From: Clostridia bacterium BRH_c25
Lineage (GTDB): Bacteria > Bacillota_A > Clostridia > Lutisporales > Lutisporaceae
Assembly: GCA_001515955.1 (NCBI GenBank)
Contig: LOES01000108.1
Location: 1-7,813 of the forward strand
Reading direction: 5' to 3'
DNA length: 7,813 nucleotides
Part shown: positions 1 to 6,625 of the stretch, one piece after another
Layout: each line of letters begins with the position of its first letter
Numbering within the stretch: the first letter of the stretch is position 1
Notes under the pieces: generated by a model
The model's input: only the letters and a program-made list of their open reading frames with translations
The model's database searches: none
What the model was told of the DNA's origin: nothing
Made by a program: the position numbers and the translations under genes

Positions 1-2133
1 TATATCTCTTGCAACTGATGGATATTTGGGCAGGGACCTGTATTTTACATTCATATCGCTCTTCCGGATGATTTCCTCGAAATTAAGCTCAGCAGCATAT
101 ACATTAACAGATATATCATACTTATCCAGCACATCCGGATGAACTTCACCCAGATAGCCTACTCTCTTGTTGTCTATCAGAAGCTCTGCCGTTCTTCCCG
201 GATGCATGCTGTCATTGTTTGAAGATAATATCCTGTATTTATATATGTTCATTTCTTCCAGAAGGTTTTCCACAACACCCTTGAGGTCGAAGAAATCTAC
301 ATTACCATACATGCCTATAGTGAGAGTCTCCCTCTCATCCGAAAGGCCTTCAAGGGGCAGTATTTCGGAATGATATACCTTTGAAAGCTCAAAGAACTGC
401 CCTTCGGCTATTTTCTTATTGTAGTTCCTCGATATTACCTCCAGCATATTTGGTATCATGGTAGTTCTCATTATGCTCTGGTCTTCTCCAAGGGGATTGA
501 TGAGCTTTATGGAATTTCTAAGCGGGTTCTCCGCTTTAAGATTTATCTTGTTGAATACTCCCGGGCTTACAAAGGAATAAGTAACAACCTCATACAATCC
601 TTGTGCGGCCATATTGGTCTTTGCCATATCCCTGATCTTCTGCCTGTAATTCTTCCCGCCCTGTGTGAAGGTAGTATCCATCAAGGCAACAGGTATCTTA
701 TCATAGCCGTAAAGTCTTGCGATTTCTTCTATCAGATCTGCATCACCCTCAACATCGTCTCTGAAGGTAGGTACAGTTATTTCCAGGTCTGCCTTTGCCT
801 CTACCTTGAATTCCAGAGAAGTGAGATACTTCATTATCATTTCTTCTGTGATATCCTGCACTCCGATGAAAGCTCCTGCCTTCCCGACATTCAGACTCAG
901 CTTCCGGGGCTTTTTAAGAACAGGATACAGATCTATCTTACCGCCGACTATTTCTCCTGCTCCTATCTGCTCAACCAGACTGCATGCTCTGTCCAGTGCC
1001 ATTGTAGCAAGCTCCGGATCTATACCCTTCTCATATCTTGAAGATGCTTCAGTCCTAAGCCCCAGCTTCTTGGAGGTCAGCCTGATATTAACAGGAGCAA
1101 AGTTCGCACATTCAAAGACAACTGTATTGGTATCATCTTTAATTTCACTGCCATGCCCCCCCATAACCCCTGCAATTCCGGTAGGTTTACTGTTGTCTGC
1201 TATAACGAGCATTGACTCATCAAGCTTTCGTTCTACTTCATCCAGGGTCTTTATTGTTTCCCCCGGCAGTGCATTCCTTACTATGATTTTTTTGTCTTCC
1301 AGGTCCCTGTAGTCAAAGGCATGCATTGGCTGTCCAAGCTCCAGCATTACATAGTTGGTTATATCAACTATATTACTTATAGGCCTTACCCCTGCTTTTA
1401 TCAGTCTCTCCTGCATCCACGCCGGTGAATCCTTTATAACTATATTCTTTATCATTCTGGCTGAATATCTGGGACACAATTCACTATTCTTCACCTGTAT
1501 ATCCAGGTAATCCTTAATGTTTTCCGAATTCTCCTTAAAAGCTGTTTCCGGATACCTCAATACGCTTCCAAAGGTTGCAGCCGTTTCTCTGGCTATACCT
1601 ATGATGCTCAGGCAATCAGGCCTGTTGTTAGTTATTTCAAATTCTACCACAGTGTCGTTCAGCCCGAGTATGTCCTTTATATCTGCACCAAGGGGATACT
1701 CCTTGTCCAGTATATATATTCCGTCCAGCATATCCTCGGGAAGACCGTCAAGCTCCAAGGCCAGCTCCTGGGCGGAACACATCATTCCATTTGATTCTAC
1801 ACCCCTAAGCTTTCCTTTTTTTATCTTCACACCTCCGGGTAGAGTTGAGCCGTTCTTTGCTATGGGAATATAGTCTCCCTCTTTTATATTATCTGCTCCT
1901 GTTACTATCTGAATAACCTCAGTCCCTACATCAACCTGCCCGATAACCAGCTTATCTGCAGCCGGGTGACTTTCAATCTTCAATATCTTACCGACTACCA
2001 CATTTTCAATCTCTTTTCCCAGTTCAGAAATGGACTCAACCTTTGACCCCGACATGGTCATTGCATCTGCAAAGCCTTTAGAGTTAAACTTTATATCAAC
2101 ATAATCCTTTAGCCATTTAATAGGTACCAGCAT
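1..2133 (-). CDS. pheT: Phenylalanyl-tRNA synthetase beta subunit, 3' end cut off by window
   Basis: This is the beta subunit of the cytoplasmic (alpha-beta)2 phenylalanyl-tRNA synthetase, which charges tRNA-Phe and edits mischarged tRNA. The frame is open for 711 codons from ATG at 2131-2133 to the window edge with no stop. The start MLVPIKWLKDYVDIKF is typical of bacterial PheT, and a GGAAAGGGG ribosome site lies just upstream. Visible parts in order: an EMAP-like OB-fold tRNA-binding domain at about residues 40-150 (VVVGKILKIESHPAADKL); the B3/B4 editing region at about 210-390, ending with GLRTEASSRYEKGIDPEL; the B5 domain at about 410-480 (PTFRDDVEGDADLIEEIARLYGYDKIP); and the catalytic-like core at about 490-690. 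The FDX-ACB anticodon-binding domain only begins (PKYP at 702-705). Family members are about 790-800 residues long, so roughly 80-90 residues lie outside the window. It starts 36 nt after the pheS stop and should share its transcript and T-box control. Nothing suggests a pseudogene. Confidence 0.97.
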   Translation of the reverse strand, partial: MLVPIKWLKDYVDIKFNSKGFADAMTMSGSKVESISELGKEIENVVVGKILKIESHPAADKLVIGQVDVGTEVIQIVTGADNIKEGDYIPIAKNGSTLPGGVKIKKGKLRGVESNGMMCSAQELALELDGLPEDMLDGIYILDKEYPLGADIKDILGLNDTVVEFEITNNRPDCLSIIGIARETAATFGSVLRYPETAFKENSENIKDYLDIQVKNSELCPRYSARMIKNIVIKDSPAWMQERLIKAGVRPISNIVDITNYVMLELGQPMHAFDYRDLEDKKIIVRNALPGETIKTLDEVERKLDESMLVIADNSKPTGIAGVMGGHGSEIKDDTNTVVFECANFAPVNIRLTSKKLGLRTEASSRYEKGIDPELATMALDRACSLVEQIGAGEIVGGKIDLYPVLKKPRKLSLNVGKAGAFIGVQDITEEMIMKYLTSLEFKVEAKADLEITVPTFRDDVEGDADLIEEIARLYGYDKIPVALMDTTFTQGGKNYRQKIRDMAKTNMAAQGLYEVVTYSFVSPGVFNKINLKAENPLRNSIKLINPLGEDQSIMRTTMIPNMLEVISRNYNKKIAEGQFFELSKVYHSEILPLEGLSDERETLTIGMYGNVDFFDLKGVVENLLEEMNIYKYRILSSNNDSMHPGRTAELLIDNKRVGYLGEVHPDVLDKYDISVNVYAAELNFEEIIRKSDMNVKYRSLPKYPSVARDI

Positions 2134-2169
2134 AATTTATCCCCTTTCCTTGTCAATTCTTAATCTTAC

Positions 2170-3189
2170 TTAAAACTGCGCCAGGAATCTCTTGTCATTC
2201 TCAAAGAAAAGCCTGAGATCCTCCACATCATACTTCAGCAGTGTAATCCTATCAAGTCCCATACCGAATGCAAAGCCTGAGTACACTTCCGGGTCAATGC
2301 CGCAGTTTCTAAGTACATTAGGGTGTACCATTCCGGCACCCAGTATCTCTATCCAGCCCTCATTCTTACACACCCTGCAGCCTGCACCTTTACAGGCTGC
2401 ACATGTGCAGTCCATTTCGGCACTGGGCTCTGTGAACGGGAAGTGATGAGGTCTGAATCTTGTCCTGGTATTCTCTCCATAAAGCCTCTTTGCAAACACA
2501 TCCAGAGTCCCCTTCAAATTCGCCATGGTAATTCCCTTGTCAACAACCAGACCTTCTATCTGGTGAAACATAGGCGAGTGGGTTGCATCTATTTCATCCC
2601 TTCTATATACCTTACCAGGTACCAGCACTCTTATGGGAGGCTTCTGCTGTTCCATTGTCCTGACCTGCATAGGAGAGGTCTGTGTTCTTAATAGTATTTC
2701 ATCATTCACATAGAAGGTATCCTGAATATCCCTGGCCGGGTGATACTTGCTGTGATTAAGAGCATCAAAATTATAATAGGCCGTTTCTATCTCAGGTCCT
2801 TCCACAATGGTAAAGCCCATGCCGATGAATATCTGGTTTATTTCATCCTGCACCTTGGTCAGAGGATGCTTATTGCCCAGGGCTTTTCTTTTTGACGGCA
2901 TTGTTACGTCGATAAATTCACTCCTGAGTCTGGTCTCCATATCCTTACGCTTCAAGCAGTATGCTGTTTCTTCAATCCTCTCATTAATGTAATCCCTGAT
3001 TTCATTAGCAAACTGCCCAATTACAGGTCTTTCCTCAGGGGTCAGTCCGCCCATTCCTCTTAATACCTGCGTAAGCTCTCCCTTTTTGCCCAGGTACTTG
3101 ATTCTTAACTCTTCCAATTGCTTCTGGGACTGGACACTTTCCAATTCCTTGACGGATTGCAATTTGATTTTTTCAAGTGTTTCCTTCAT
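2170..3189 (-). CDS. pheS: Phenylalanyl-tRNA synthetase alpha subunit
   Basis: This is the catalytic alpha subunit of phenylalanyl-tRNA synthetase, which forms Phe-adenylate and transfers Phe to tRNA-Phe in the cytoplasm. It has 339 residues, the usual bacterial length. Residues 1-85 look like the N-terminal coiled-coil arm that contacts tRNA. The class II core follows: a motif 2 region at 192-213 ([22 protein letters not shown]) and motif 3 at 305-332, with GMGLDR and Arg314. The residue equivalent to E. coli Ala294 is Ala307 in GFAFGMG, so the Phe pocket looks ordinary. A cysteine cluster at 261-274 (C-x-C-x2-C-x6-C-x2-C) precedes [13 protein letters not shown]; similar clusters occur in other Firmicute PheS proteins. 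The ATG at 3187-3189 is supported by AGGAAAGGAG at 3198-3207, about 8 nt upstream. An ATG at 3194-3196 is out of frame. pheS is the first gene after the T-box leader and is followed by pheT. Confidence 0.98.
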   Translation of the reverse strand: MKETLEKIKLQSVKELESVQSQKQLEELRIKYLGKKGELTQVLRGMGGLTPEERPVIGQFANEIRDYINERIEETAYCLKRKDMETRLRSEFIDVTMPSKRKALGNKHPLTKVQDEINQIFIGMGFTIVEGPEIETAYYNFDALNHSKYHPARDIQDTFYVNDEILLRTQTSPMQVRTMEQQKPPIRVLVPGKVYRRDEIDATHSPMFHQIEGLVVDKGITMANLKGTLDVFAKRLYGENTRTRFRPHHFPFTEPSAEMDCTCAACKGAGCRVCKNEGWIEILGAGMVHPNVLRNCGIDPEVYSGFAFGMGLDRITLLKYDVEDLRLFFENDKRFLAQF

Positions 3190-3231
3190 TTTTCATGCTC
3201 CTTTCCTATCTGTATATTTTTAAATTTTGAC

Positions 3232-3271
3232 AAAATTAAAACCCTCATTCCCCAAAAAAAGGGACGAAGGT
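3232..3271 (-). terminator. Rho-independent terminator of the T-box leader
   Basis: On the minus strand a hairpin runs from ACCTTCGTCCC (3261-3271) through a T-rich loop to GGGGAATGAGGGT (3241-3253), with G-U pairs and one bulge or mismatch. It is followed by TTTTAATTTTG. The 5' arm contains the CGTCCC that the antiterminator also needs, so the two structures exclude each other. It lies about 40 nt before the pheS start and stops transcription when tRNA-Phe is charged. Confidence 0.9.
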
Positions 3272-3289
3272 TATCCGCGGTACCACCCT
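3260..3289 (-). promoter_or_regulatory. T-box sequence and antiterminator helix
   Basis: The minus strand reads AGGGTGGTACCGCGG at 3275-3289, which is the canonical T-box core. Its partner CGTCCCT lies at 3260-3266, so AGGG can pair with the CCCT to form the antiterminator. The bulge TGGT (3282-3285) should pair with the free ACCA end of uncharged tRNA-Phe, where A is the discriminator base. Charged tRNA cannot make this contact, so the competing terminator forms. The pairing logic is established for T-boxes, and the bases are read directly here. Confidence 0.95.
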
Positions 3290-3293
3290 GCTT

Positions 3294-3311
3294 GTTTGCA
3301 TATTTGCAAAC
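3294..3311 (-). repeat. Perfect hairpin, stem III of the T-box leader
   Basis: The transcript carries GTTTGCA, loop AATA, then TGCAAAC, a 7-bp perfect stem located directly before the T-box core. Its position matches stem III of T-box leaders, the linker helix between the tRNA decoding domain and the antiterminator. Confidence 0.85.
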
Positions 3312-3501
3312 CGCTCAAAATATAACGGTATCAGCCGTCAAAGCCTACTCACTTCAGCTTTGAATCTCCGGAGTGAACTTCAATTGCTTCGGTGCCGGTG
3401 CGCTCTCAGCCGGTGGCGCCGCCTCTCTTATAGCCTTTCACAATCTACTCTCTCCATCTATGATTACTTCATTATTTGCCTTTTCAATCAAATCTTAATT
3501 G

Positions 3502-3530
3502 ATTATATCACAAGGTTCCATCCATTACAA
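3502..3530 (-). promoter_or_regulatory. Promoter of the pheS-pheT operon
   Basis: On the minus strand a perfect -10 box TATAAT (3502-3507) is preceded by TG one base upstream, making an extended -10 (TGATATAAT). A -35-like TTGTAA lies at 3525-3530, with a 17-bp spacer. The start of transcription is expected near 3495, which gives a leader of about 300 nt before pheS. That length fits a T-box leader. Confidence 0.82.
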
Positions 3531-3637
3531 CAAATTCGACACAGCTTAACACAATTTTGGCAGCTTTTATAATATAGTCTGCTTTATACATTGGAATTAT
3601 ACAGCACTGTTCTGTTATTTGTTCATACTATGCTTTG
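3531..3637. other. Intergenic stretch between the ABC operon and pheS promoter
   Basis: This stretch of about 107 bp separates the end of the second membrane-protein gene from the pheS promoter. I see no gene in it. There are only weak dyads, such as ACAG...CTGT at 3601-3615 and CAAA...TTTG at 3531-3559. None is a convincing rho-independent terminator, so the ABC operon has no clear stop signal and read-through into the pheS leader is possible. Confidence 0.5.
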
Positions 3638-4363
3638 CTATATATAAATGTTCTCAAACCGCCGCAGGAGCAGCACAATGATCAAAATGTGAACAGCCGC
3701 TCCGGCAGCGACATACGCCCAATAGCCTCCACCGTTCCCAACACCTGCAAGCAGTGCCTTTGAGACCCAATATGTCGGTGCTATCCCGGCTGCATACTGC
3801 CAATTGGAATTGATAAAGTACCCGACAACAGGTGCAAAAAAAAGTATTCCGAAAGCCTTTGTCATTGCCAGCCCTTCTACCTTGTTGGATGCAAAAGCCG
3901 CAAGAAACAAAGCCATCATTGGCGACTCCAGTGCACAAAGCAGAAGCACCGGTATAAGCAGCTCCACTCTGTAATCTACGACCCCTATGAAGTAAAACAC
4001 GAAAAACGAGAGCAAGAAGCTGATTGCAGTGGGCATTGCAACCCTATAAAAAAGATACCCGGATTTCGTAAGAGGTGTAACCGAATAAAAAGTAAGTATA
4101 TTTTCATCCCTTTCATCAAGTATCAGAAAGCCTGACAGCATTCCCATCATCATTGGAGTAATGAGGACAAGGATACTCATTATGAGACCATAGTACTGTG
4201 AGAGATCAAAAGAAAGCTCTCTAAGCAGCATCTCCCTTGCAAAGGGAAGCCCAAGCCTCATTGCTGCTGCGAGTATGAAAGGGGCAAATACAGCCATGAG
4301 CAGTATGGGATCGCGGCTTATATTCTTCAGATCCCCTAATGAAAGTACCAAAAGCTTTTTCAT
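3638..4363 (-). CDS. ABC-2 type exporter membrane subunit 2
   Basis: This is an integral membrane subunit of the ABC exporter encoded by this operon. It has 241 residues from the ATG at 4361-4363. Six hydrophobic segments are visible at about 19-38, 57-81, 108-128, 133-158, 168-184 and 213-233, the usual ABC-2 layout. Between segments 2 and 3 lies the cytoplasmic stretch LDERDENILTFYSVTPLTK (82-100), which matches the E-x-x-x-x-I-L-x-x-x-x-V-T-P-L pattern seen also in the partner subunit and typical of this fold. The chosen start overlaps the previous stop as ATGA and sits 9 nt after a perfect AGGAGG. An upstream in-frame ATG at 4406-4408 would add 15 charged residues and has no comparable site. 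It probably pairs with the preceding protein as a heterodimer. From memory the pair resembles subunits annotated as fluoroquinolone exporters (Rv2686c/Rv2687c-like), but the substrate cannot be read from sequence. Confidence 0.88.
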   Translation of the reverse strand: MKKLLVLSLGDLKNISRDPILLMAVFAPFILAAAMRLGLPFAREMLLRELSFDLSQYYGLIMSILVLITPMMMGMLSGFLILDERDENILTFYSVTPLTKSGYLFYRVAMPTAISFLLSFFVFYFIGVVDYRVELLIPVLLLCALESPMMALFLAAFASNKVEGLAMTKAFGILFFAPVVGYFINSNWQYAAGIAPTYWVSKALLAGVGNGGGYWAYVAAGAAVHILIIVLLLRRFENIYI

Positions 4364-5067
4364 ATACTTCCGCCTCCTATCCCTGCTATTATATATTTCT
4401 TGAACCATCTGCCCGCCCAGATATACGCAAGTATATCCCAGACCAATAAAAGCATTATGGAATATAACGCATCAGCAAATGAGATGCCGTTGTAAGCACC
4501 TGCCAGCAGCTGCAGTGTACCATGTCCTGGAAGCAACACATATATTGGAAAGCTGAAAAGCTTCAGGAATCCGAACAAAGGCAGTATAAACGGTGTCAGA
4601 AAAAAAGGAGATGCTATTATATAACCGTTTATTGATTTTACCCTCACAGCCAGAGCAATTCCTGCAAGGGTGAAGAATACCGAGCTTGGAGCTATAGCCA
4701 TAAAAAGCAGCAGGGGGTCAAAGCTCCCCGGTGCAGAGAAAAATGCTATGGCTGCAGAAGAAAGCAGAGAAAGCAGTGTAAGGGACACAAGCTTGGCCGT
4801 AATATACTCACCTACCTTCAGAGGAGTGACAAAAAGGCTGGAAAATATTCGCTGATCCTTTTCAAGAAGCACTATTCCTCCAATAAAGAAAAATCCCAGC
4901 ACAGTAGGGTCGGTGAGCAATATGAGTATGGACAGATAGCTTCTTGTATCTGCCGGCATCAGCCTTAGAAATATGATATACAGGACGCTTACAAATGCAT
5001 AAGCATAATAGAATCCATGCCTTATCTGGAATTTTATATCATATACTACAGCACTTAAAGTTCTCAT
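4360..5067 (-). CDS. ABC-2 type exporter membrane subunit 1
   Basis: This is the first of two membrane subunits of the exporter, with 235 residues. Hydrophobic segments are visible at about 19-38, 44-68, 91-111, 118-141, 146-168 and 197-219, so six spans with both ends probably cytoplasmic. The loop after the second span, LLEKDQRIFSSLFVTPLKVGEYITAK (67-92), is the conserved ABC-2 coupling region: a charged E-K-D-x-R followed by T-P-L. The next gene carries the same pattern. The start ATG (5065-5067) overlaps the ATPase stop as ATGA, and GGAAGGGG lies just upstream. Its own stop overlaps the start of subunit 2 in the same way. The tight coupling suggests fixed stoichiometry of ATPase and both membrane subunits. 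Substrate is unknown; drug or peptide export are the plausible options. Confidence 0.88.
   Translation of the reverse strand: MRTLSAVVYDIKFQIRHGFYYAYAFVSVLYIIFLRLMPADTRSYLSILILLTDPTVLGFFFIGGIVLLEKDQRIFSSLFVTPLKVGEYITAKLVSLTLLSLLSSAAIAFFSAPGSFDPLLLFMAIAPSSVFFTLAGIALAVRVKSINGYIIASPFFLTPFILPLFGFLKLFSFPIYVLLPGHGTLQLLAGAYNGISFADALYSIMLLLVWDILAYIWAGRWFKKYIIAGIGGGSI
4373..4378 (-). promoter_or_regulatory. Ribosome binding site that fixes the start of membrane subunit 2
   Basis: AGGAGG on the minus strand lies 9 nt before the ATG at 4361-4363, inside the 3' end of the upstream gene. It favours this start over the longer in-frame start at 4408 and gives the same ATGA overlap as the other junctions of the operon. 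Confidence 0.85.
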
Positions 5068-5918
5068 ACCAGGCCCCTTCCAGTCACTTCTATGAAAATG
5101 TCCTCCAGAGTTGCCTCCTGGGTGTGCATTCTCTCAATGGACTTGTTTTTAATAAGCTGCATGAACTCCACATTATCTCCCAACTGAGCCAGTTCAAAAT
5201 CCTTGAAGCAGGTCTTCTGCTTTTCACGGTATTCAACCCTCAGGCTCTTTTTACCTTTGTCTATCATCAGCTGTCTGGGGGAATCAATAAGACAGATGCT
5301 CCCGTTTACAATGAAGGCAACCCTTTCACACAAATCTTCAGCATCATTCATATTGTGTGTTGTCAGAAAGATAGTACAACCTTTTGCTTTTTTATCCAGA
5401 ATAATGTCCTTTATCTTTTTTGCATTGACAGGATCAAGGCCGGAGGTCGGTTCGTCAAGAAACAGTATCTCAGGCTTATTCAGCAGAGCCCTGCAGAAAT
5501 TCAGCCGCATCTTCATACCCTTGGAAAAGTCCGACACCCTTGTAGCAGCATCCTTCTCCAGTCCGACCATTTCAAGAAGCCTCATCGGCTCTGACCTTTC
5601 CCCGGAGTACAAGGACCTGAAGTATAAAAGGTTCTCCATTGCTGTGAACTTGCTGTAAAGGTTGGGAAATTCAAAAGCAACTCCTATCCTCTCATAATAA
5701 TCGGATTTCAATTCCTTGAGTTCTTTATTCATTACCTTTACACTGCCCTGGTAGTTTTTCAAAATACCTATGATTATCTTCTGTGTTGTACTTTTACCCG
5801 CACCCGAAGGCCCCAGGAAACCGAATATTTCACCCTTTTTTATGGAAAAATCCAAACCCTTCAGGGTCAATTCCTTATTCCCTGCATAACTGAACTTTAA
5901 AGCTTTTACATCAATCAT
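5064..5918 (-). CDS. ABC exporter ATP-binding subunit
   Basis: This 284-residue cytoplasmic ATPase drives the exporter formed with the two membrane proteins downstream. Walker A is GPSGAGKST (36-44), Walker B is ILFLDEP (151-157) with Glu156 as catalytic base, the D-loop is SGLDP (159-163) and the H-loop histidine is His188. Two motifs are not canonical. The Q-loop region reads IGVAFEFPNLY, with Glu83 where Gln is usual. The signature reads FSKGM (131-135) instead of LSGGQ. Residues from about 220 form the C-terminal extension common in drug-export ATPases, ending with EATLEDIFIEVTGRG. The start (5916-5918) overlaps the regulator's stop as ATGA and follows AGGAGG by 7 nt. From memory the F-E-F-P-N pattern recurs in clostridial ATPases annotated as fluoroquinolone-type exporters, so the change may be a subfamily mark and not a defect. 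The ABC ATPase call is certain; the substrate is open. Confidence 0.95.
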   Translation of the reverse strand: MIDVKALKFSYAGNKELTLKGLDFSIKKGEIFGFLGPSGAGKSTTQKIIIGILKNYQGSVKVMNKELKELKSDYYERIGVAFEFPNLYSKFTAMENLLYFRSLYSGERSEPMRLLEMVGLEKDAATRVSDFSKGMKMRLNFCRALLNKPEILFLDEPTSGLDPVNAKKIKDIILDKKAKGCTIFLTTHNMNDAEDLCERVAFIVNGSICLIDSPRQLMIDKGKKSLRVEYREKQKTCFKDFELAQLGDNVEFMQLIKNKSIERMHTQEATLEDIFIEVTGRGLV

Positions 5919-6526
5919 GACTTATCCTCCTTGACAATACCTTTGGCTATCAACTCTATCAAAAGCTTCAGCACATCTTCGAACATGTCCTCTCCAATTT
6001 CCTTTTTATGCAATGACAGTGTAAAGACTGCACGAAGCAAGCCGCCTATCACCTCAGAACTCCTGTCTATTACAACGCCTTGCTTCTGCCACATATTAAT
6101 CATTGGTGTCAGTATATCAGAGTCCGTTTCTATATGCTTCGCAATTCTTTCTTCCGGCAGTTTTCTTACCAGCAACTCATAATCTTCCCCATTCATCAGC
6201 TTCTTAATAAAGCTGCTGTCATCTATCATCTCAAAAGCATCTGTCAGGAATGCTTCCAATGCCTGCCTGGTAAGATTTTCTTGCAGCTTATGAGTTGAAA
6301 GCAGCTTGCTTTTCATAAACTGTTCTTCCTGTTCCATTATTTCAAAGTACAGCTCTTCCTTTGATTGAAAGAAATTATAATATGAACCCTGTGCTATTCC
6401 TACAGCTTTGGTTAAATCCAGAATGCTTGTTTTCCGCAAGCCGTACCTGGCAAATAGCTCTTTCCCTTTCTCAACCAATTTGTTCCTTATTAACTCCTTT
6501 TCTTTGTCGCTGAAAGCTTTTGTCAT
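5915..6526 (-). CDS. TetR/AcrR-family transcriptional regulator
   Basis: This is a 203-residue DNA-binding regulator, normal length for the family. The N-terminal domain (about residues 10-60) has the TetR helix-turn-helix: GLRKTSILDLTKAVGIAQGSYYNFFQSKEELY, with the recognition helix around A-Q-G-S-Y-Y-N-F-F (45-53). Residues from about 65 are helical and poorly conserved, as expected for the ligand-binding and dimer domain. The ATG at 6524-6526 is preceded by AGAAGGGA. It is the first gene of the operon and overlaps the ABC ATPase by ATGA. That arrangement, together with two inverted repeats at its own promoter, suggests that it represses the operon and is released when it binds a compound exported by the pump. 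The ligand is not known. Activation instead of repression cannot be excluded from sequence. Confidence 0.94.
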   Translation of the reverse strand: MTKAFSDKEKELIRNKLVEKGKELFARYGLRKTSILDLTKAVGIAQGSYYNFFQSKEELYFEIMEQEEQFMKSKLLSTHKLQENLTRQALEAFLTDAFEMIDDSSFIKKLMNGEDYELLVRKLPEERIAKHIETDSDILTPMINMWQKQGVVIDRSSEVIGGLLRAVFTLSLHKKEIGEDMFEDVLKLLIELIAKGIVKEDKS

Positions 6527-6551
6527 ATCGTCCCTTCTTCCCTTAATAGGC

Positions 6552-6570
6552 TATGAATATTTTATTCATA
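6552..6570. promoter_or_regulatory. Perfect palindrome, candidate TetR operator
   Basis: TATGAATA, a 3-bp spacer, then TATTCATA: an uninterrupted 8-3-8 inverted repeat of 19 bp. It begins about 12 bp downstream of the -10 box and covers roughly +5 to +23 of the predicted transcript. Size, symmetry and position fit a TetR-family operator through which the regulator would block its own operon. The base pattern is seen directly; the binding is inferred. Confidence 0.72.
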
Positions 6571-6581
6571 TGTTCACTGTT

Positions 6582-6610
6582 ATTATATGCCATTACTCCC
6601 ATAAAGTCAA
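6582..6610 (-). promoter_or_regulatory. Promoter of the TetR-ABC operon
   Basis: On the minus strand TTGACT (6605-6610) and TATAAT (6582-6587) are separated by exactly 17 bp. This is 11 of 12 matches to the sigma-A consensus. The start of transcription is expected near 6575, about 50 nt before the regulator's ATG. It implies that the exporter operon is transcribed apart from lysA and would be strong unless repressed. Confidence 0.88.
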
Positions 6611-6625
6611 TTGCTCTATGAGAGT
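6595..6625. promoter_or_regulatory. Imperfect inverted repeat around the -35 box
   Basis: On the minus strand ACTCTCATAGAG (6614-6625), a 7-bp centre CAATTGA, then CTTTATGGGAGT (6595-6606). Ten of twelve arm positions are complementary. Most of the -35 box TTGACT lies at its centre, so a dimer bound here would cover the promoter. It may be a second operator for the adjacent TetR protein or a site for another regulator. Confidence 0.55.

Larger units (their letters stand above)
3241..3496 (-). ncRNA. T-box riboswitch leader of pheST (tRNA-Phe sensing)
   Basis: This is an untranslated leader that binds uncharged tRNA-Phe and controls transcription into pheS. On the minus strand it shows the parts in the expected order. 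Stem I has a lower helix GGAG (3452-3455) with CTCC (3370-3373). Its internal loop has AGTA (3446-3449) on the 5' side and GAAGTTCA on the 3' side, and the upper helix starts with TTG (3441-3443) and CAA (3384-3386). The specifier triplet in the loop is TTC (3375-3377), a Phe codon, followed by the conserved purine. A stem II region contains ACGG...CCGT (3325-3338). Stem III is a perfect GTTTGCA/TGCAAAC hairpin (3294-3311). The conserved T-box sequence and the terminator follow. The approximate transcript start is inferred from the promoter. Helices were paired by eye and not folded by program. Confidence 0.95.

Noticed and set aside
601..1312. Two overlapping plus-strand open frames of 146 and 168 codons
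   Set aside because: They are antisense shadows of the pheT editing and B5 domains. Their translations have no recognisable family pattern and no convincing ribosome site was seen.
2387..2410. Cysteine cluster in PheS as a novel metal-binding insertion
   Set aside because: Comparable cysteine-rich segments just before the [13 protein letters not shown] motif are common in Firmicute PheS, so it is not unusual.
3531..3559. CAAA...TTTG dyad upstream of the pheS -35 box as an operator
   Set aside because: Only about 4 outer pairs and a few inner pairs match, which is expected by chance in A/T-rich DNA.
3118..3572. Plus-strand frames of 81 and 70 codons over the pheS leader
   Set aside because: They cover the T-box, whose base pattern is fully explained by RNA structure on the other strand.
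3654..3938. Minus-strand frame of 94 codons inside membrane subunit 2
   Set aside because: It is an alternative frame of a gene with clear membrane segments and coupling motif, and its translation is cysteine-rich without family resemblance.
4364..4408. Longer N-terminus for membrane subunit 2 starting at ATG 4406-4408
   Set aside because: It would add 15 mostly polar residues before the normal start, overlap the upstream gene by 49 bp, and lacks a good ribosome site. The ATG at 4363 follows AGGAGG by 9 nt and gives an ATGA overlap.
4995..5594. Plus-strand open frame of 199 codons
   Set aside because: It lies entirely antisense to the ABC ATPase and membrane subunit 1, both of which have clear family motifs. 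Its translation has no recognisable domain.
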